Shown piece by piece: positions 47,754 through 50,418 of a stretch of 50,418 bases of DNA (position 1 is its first letter; each line of letters opens with the position of its first letter). Both the position numbers and the translations under genes were made by a program. The DNA is from Candidatus Daviesbacteria bacterium RIFCSPHIGHO2_01_FULL_41_45 (GTDB taxonomy: Bacteria; Patescibacteriota; Microgenomatia; Daviesbacterales; UBA10151). The stretch lies in assembly GCA_001776975.1 (NCBI GenBank), contig MFCS01000001.1, forward strand, positions 1 through 50,418. Reading direction: 5' to 3'. The notes below the pieces were generated by a model. That model was not told the DNA's origin, searched no databases, and saw nothing but the letters and a program-made list of their open reading frames with translations.

Positions 47754-48767
47754 TCATCGAGAAAGTAGGGCCAGCCAGAGGCCGAAGATAGCAAATATAA
47801 TCCCTGCCAACCACAAACGAATTACAATTTTTGGTTCTTCCCAACCGATATACTTTAGCAACATATGAATTGGAGCCACCGGGAATAATTTCTTACCTAA
47901 TAGTTTTTTTGAGGAAATTTGTAAAAGTGAGCTGGAAATAATAATTACATACACCCCTCCAATGACTGCCAACCCTAAAATCTTACCCGTTAAAAGCCCA
48001 ATCACTGCAAGTGTAGCCCCAAAGGCAAATGACCCAGCATCTCCCAAATAAACCCTAGCTGGATAAACATTAAAGTATAAATAAGCTATTAACACTCCAA
48101 TCCAGATACCAGTAAAGCTGGCTAAATTGTTATCAAAGACCGAGGAAGCCAAAACTAAAAAAGCAAATAAACAAATCATTAATAAACCAGTTGATAAACC
48201 ATCTAGTCCATCAGAGATATTGAAAGCATTGGCAAAAGCAACAATCACAAATACCGACAGAGGAATATACCACCATCCTAATAAAACATTTCCAATCACT
48301 GGGATAAAGATATTATTTAGACCAACATGGTAGTGTAAAAATAATGAGATAAGTGCTGCAAATACTAACTGAAACAAAAGAATGTATCTGGTTCTAATCC
48401 CAGAATACTTCCCAGAAAAAGACACAAAAAGTTTCCTAAAATCATCCAAAGAGCCAATAAACCCAAATAGTAGTAACGTTGCATACAGAGCATACATCTC
48501 GAGGGTTAATTGGTATCTGGTAAAGTACAAAAAACCAATACTTAAGATGATTACTAAGGGAATCAATAATAATCCCCCACCAATTGGAGTATCAATATCT
48601 TTGCCTTTTAGCAGCTGGTTATGAATTGGGGTAGCTTGATCTGTTCCATCACCTTTGTTTAAACGTTTATAGCGACGGCGAAGATAAAACAGTAGATCAA
48701 TAAAGGGAACTAATAAAAAACTAGTGATAAAAAATGAAACCAATATAAGCCCCAGTAAATCAATCAT
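47754..48767 (-). CDS. mraY: Phospho-N-acetylmuramoyl-pentapeptide transferase
   Basis: TPIGGGLLLIPLV; NAFNISDGLDGLSTGL; VYLGDAGSFAFGA; PIHMLLKYIGWEEPKIVIRLW. Confidence 0.96.
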   Translation of the reverse strand: MIDLLGLILVSFFITSFLLVPFIDLLFYLRRRYKRLNKGDGTDQATPIHNQLLKGKDIDTPIGGGLLLIPLVIILSIGFLYFTRYQLTLEMYALYATLLLFGFIGSLDDFRKLFVSFSGKYSGIRTRYILLFQLVFAALISLFLHYHVGLNNIFIPVIGNVLLGWWYIPLSVFVIVAFANAFNISDGLDGLSTGLLMICLFAFLVLASSVFDNNLASFTGIWIGVLIAYLYFNVYPARVYLGDAGSFAFGATLAVIGLLTGKILGLAVIGGVYVIIISSSLLQISSKKLLGKKLFPVAPIHMLLKYIGWEEPKIVIRLWLAGIIFAIFGLWLALLSR

Positions 48768-49939
48768 TTTTTAGTTATCCTCTCCACTACCTCATTTAGT
48801 TTAACAGCTCTAGCCCCTTTAACCAAGATTAGGTCACCCTTTTTAGCATTTTTTAAGAGACTGCCGACAATTTGAGAGTGTGATAGATTAGATTCTAATC
48901 GGTCAGTTGGATATCCTAATTTAATTAGTTCATCAGCTATAATTTGCGCATTTCCACCACCAAGTAAAACAAAATCTACCTTTTCTTTATAAATCTTTTG
49001 GGCTACAGACCGATGCATCTTATCATTAAACTCACCTAACTCCCTCATCTCTCCCAAAACTACAAAGCGTTTTCTAGCTGGAAGTTCACAAAGTAGATTA
49101 ATTGCTTCCTCAACCGAGACAGGGGAAGCATTATAAGTATCATCCAACACAGTCCATCCACCAGATCCTTCAAAAGCTTCTAGCCTGTGCGGGGCTGGCT
49201 TAACACTTTCTAGGCCTTTTTTTATATTGATTAGTGACAGTCCATTATCAATTCCTAAAGCTGCTGCTGCTAATGCAGCGGTTACAAAGTGCCTACCTAA
49301 TAAATTTAATCTAATCTCCACCCTTTCTACTCCATAATTTAACTCAAAAACTGTTTGATAGTTGGCAGTTTTAATATTACCTCCCCAAACATGACACTGT
49401 TTAGGATTCGTTCCAAAAAATATAACCTTGGCATCTGTTAACTCAGCCATTGATCTCACTCTAACATCGTCCCAATTTAATATGGCACTGCCTTCTTTAG
49501 GAAGCTGGGCAATTAATTTTCCTTTCTCCTTCGCTATCTCTTCAACTCCTTGCAAAAACTCAGTATGTTGATAGGCGATTCTGGTAACTATGGCGGTGGC
49601 AGGACGAACTAGTGATAGATAAAAATCCATCTCACCCTTATATTCAATTCCCATCTCTAAAATTACTTTTTTAATATTTGGCCTTACTTTCAAGATGGTA
49701 ATCGGAATATTAAATACTGAATCCAGATTATCCTTAGTGGATAAGACCTTTATCTTTTGCGATAAAACAGCCTGAGACAAATTTACGGTAGTTGTTTTAC
49801 CCACCGTTCCGGTAATTCCGATGAAGATGCTTCTTGGATAAATCCGAGCCATATTTCTAGCAAGATGTATCCTTAATAAATGGAGGGGTTTTTTAAAAGG
49901 GTGGATATTTTTCCAGACCGGGTGCTCATTTATTATCAT
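48764..49939 (-). CDS. murF: UDP-N-acetylmuramoyl-tripeptide--D-alanyl-D-alanine ligase
   Basis: GITGTVGKTTTVNL; LDDTYNASPVSVEEAI; VLGEMRELG. Confidence 0.95.
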   Translation of the reverse strand: MIINEHPVWKNIHPFKKPLHLLRIHLARNMARIYPRSIFIGITGTVGKTTTVNLSQAVLSQKIKVLSTKDNLDSVFNIPITILKVRPNIKKVILEMGIEYKGEMDFYLSLVRPATAIVTRIAYQHTEFLQGVEEIAKEKGKLIAQLPKEGSAILNWDDVRVRSMAELTDAKVIFFGTNPKQCHVWGGNIKTANYQTVFELNYGVERVEIRLNLLGRHFVTAALAAAALGIDNGLSLINIKKGLESVKPAPHRLEAFEGSGGWTVLDDTYNASPVSVEEAINLLCELPARKRFVVLGEMRELGEFNDKMHRSVAQKIYKEKVDFVLLGGGNAQIIADELIKLGYPTDRLESNLSHSQIVGSLLKNAKKGDLILVKGARAVKLNEVVERITKK

Positions 49940-49946
49940 AGTGAGA

Positions 49947-50418
49947 TCAAAGAGTCCTTTTTAATTTAACCACAACCGAGAGAATGATATCATCCCTTTT
50001 AACTCTGTCCAAAATTTTATCCTCTATTCCACTCGTTGTCCACACCCTAACTTGGGACACTTTATCTCTCAAGTCCTTATTAACTAAGATCGACCCTCCG
50101 ATAGTGCCGGGTACTGTCATCAGATTTTCAAACCCTATTAGACTTTGTTTATTACAATAATCTGCCATTTTTTTTAAATTGACACCAGAGTCCACCTGTA
50201 ACATCGCCTCTTTAATACCTATCCCTGTTTTAGAAACCGCACCTTTTATACTGTAAATACGAATTTCACTACTACGATTTTTAATTACCAAGCCTGCAAA
50301 TTCAGTTTGACTCAAAACTACCTTACTACCTGCACCTATCAGTAACCAGGGGATTTTTAACTCTGTCGCTAAATCTAAAACTTTAATTAGCTCCAGTTGA
50401 GTTGCCACGATAAACAAA
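49947..50418 (-). CDS. murB: UDP-N-acetylenolpyruvoylglucosamine reductase (partial at window edge)
   Basis: WLLIGAGSKVVLSQTEFAGLVIKN; GFENLMTVPGTIGGSILVN. Confidence 0.85.
   Translation of the reverse strand, partial: LFIVATQLELIKVLDLATELKIPWLLIGAGSKVVLSQTEFAGLVIKNRSSEIRIYSIKGAVSKTGIGIKEAMLQVDSGVNLKKMADYCNKQSLIGFENLMTVPGTIGGSILVNKDLRDKVSQVRVWTTSGIEDKILDRVKRDDIILSVVVKLKRTL

Noticed and set aside
42108-48624. Short ORFs opposite ftsZ, ftsA, ftsQ, murG, ftsW and mraY
   Set aside because: Antisense or out-of-frame to conserved genes.

Overview
This window is most likely a chromosomal segment of a Patescibacteria/CPR-type bacterium. That placement is inferred from the compact gene set, divergent housekeeping proteins and dcw-cluster architecture. 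Core content includes tgt, a DUF192 gene, rsmI, a DedA gene, rnhB, a YraN gene, rplS, dnaE, gatBAC, htpX-lemA, folC, a cell-envelope glycan block (O-antigen ligase, GT2, flippase), lepB, parB, rpmA/rplU, rodA, ileS and a reduced division/cell-wall cluster on the minus strand (ftsZ, ftsA, ftsQ-like, murG, ftsW, mraY, murF, murB fragment). Six tRNA genes are visible: Lys-TTT, Glu-TTC, Asp-GTC, Gly-CCC, Thr-CGT, Val-CAC. Accessory content: a region downstream of tRNA-Gly holding three ~1-kb gene cassettes bounded by direct repeats, some matching the tRNA 3' end; a C5 methyltransferase with a putative restriction endonuclease next to tRNA-Val; a CheD-like protein; and a PaaX/Cas2-like gene with a 40-bp palindrome across its start codon. 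Across the window, many genes have a -10 box 6-7 nt before the start codon, often with a -35 box at 17 bp spacing, which points to widespread leaderless transcription. Two intergenic spacers look like short independent transcription units (candidate small RNAs). No CRISPR array, rRNA operon or integrase was seen.
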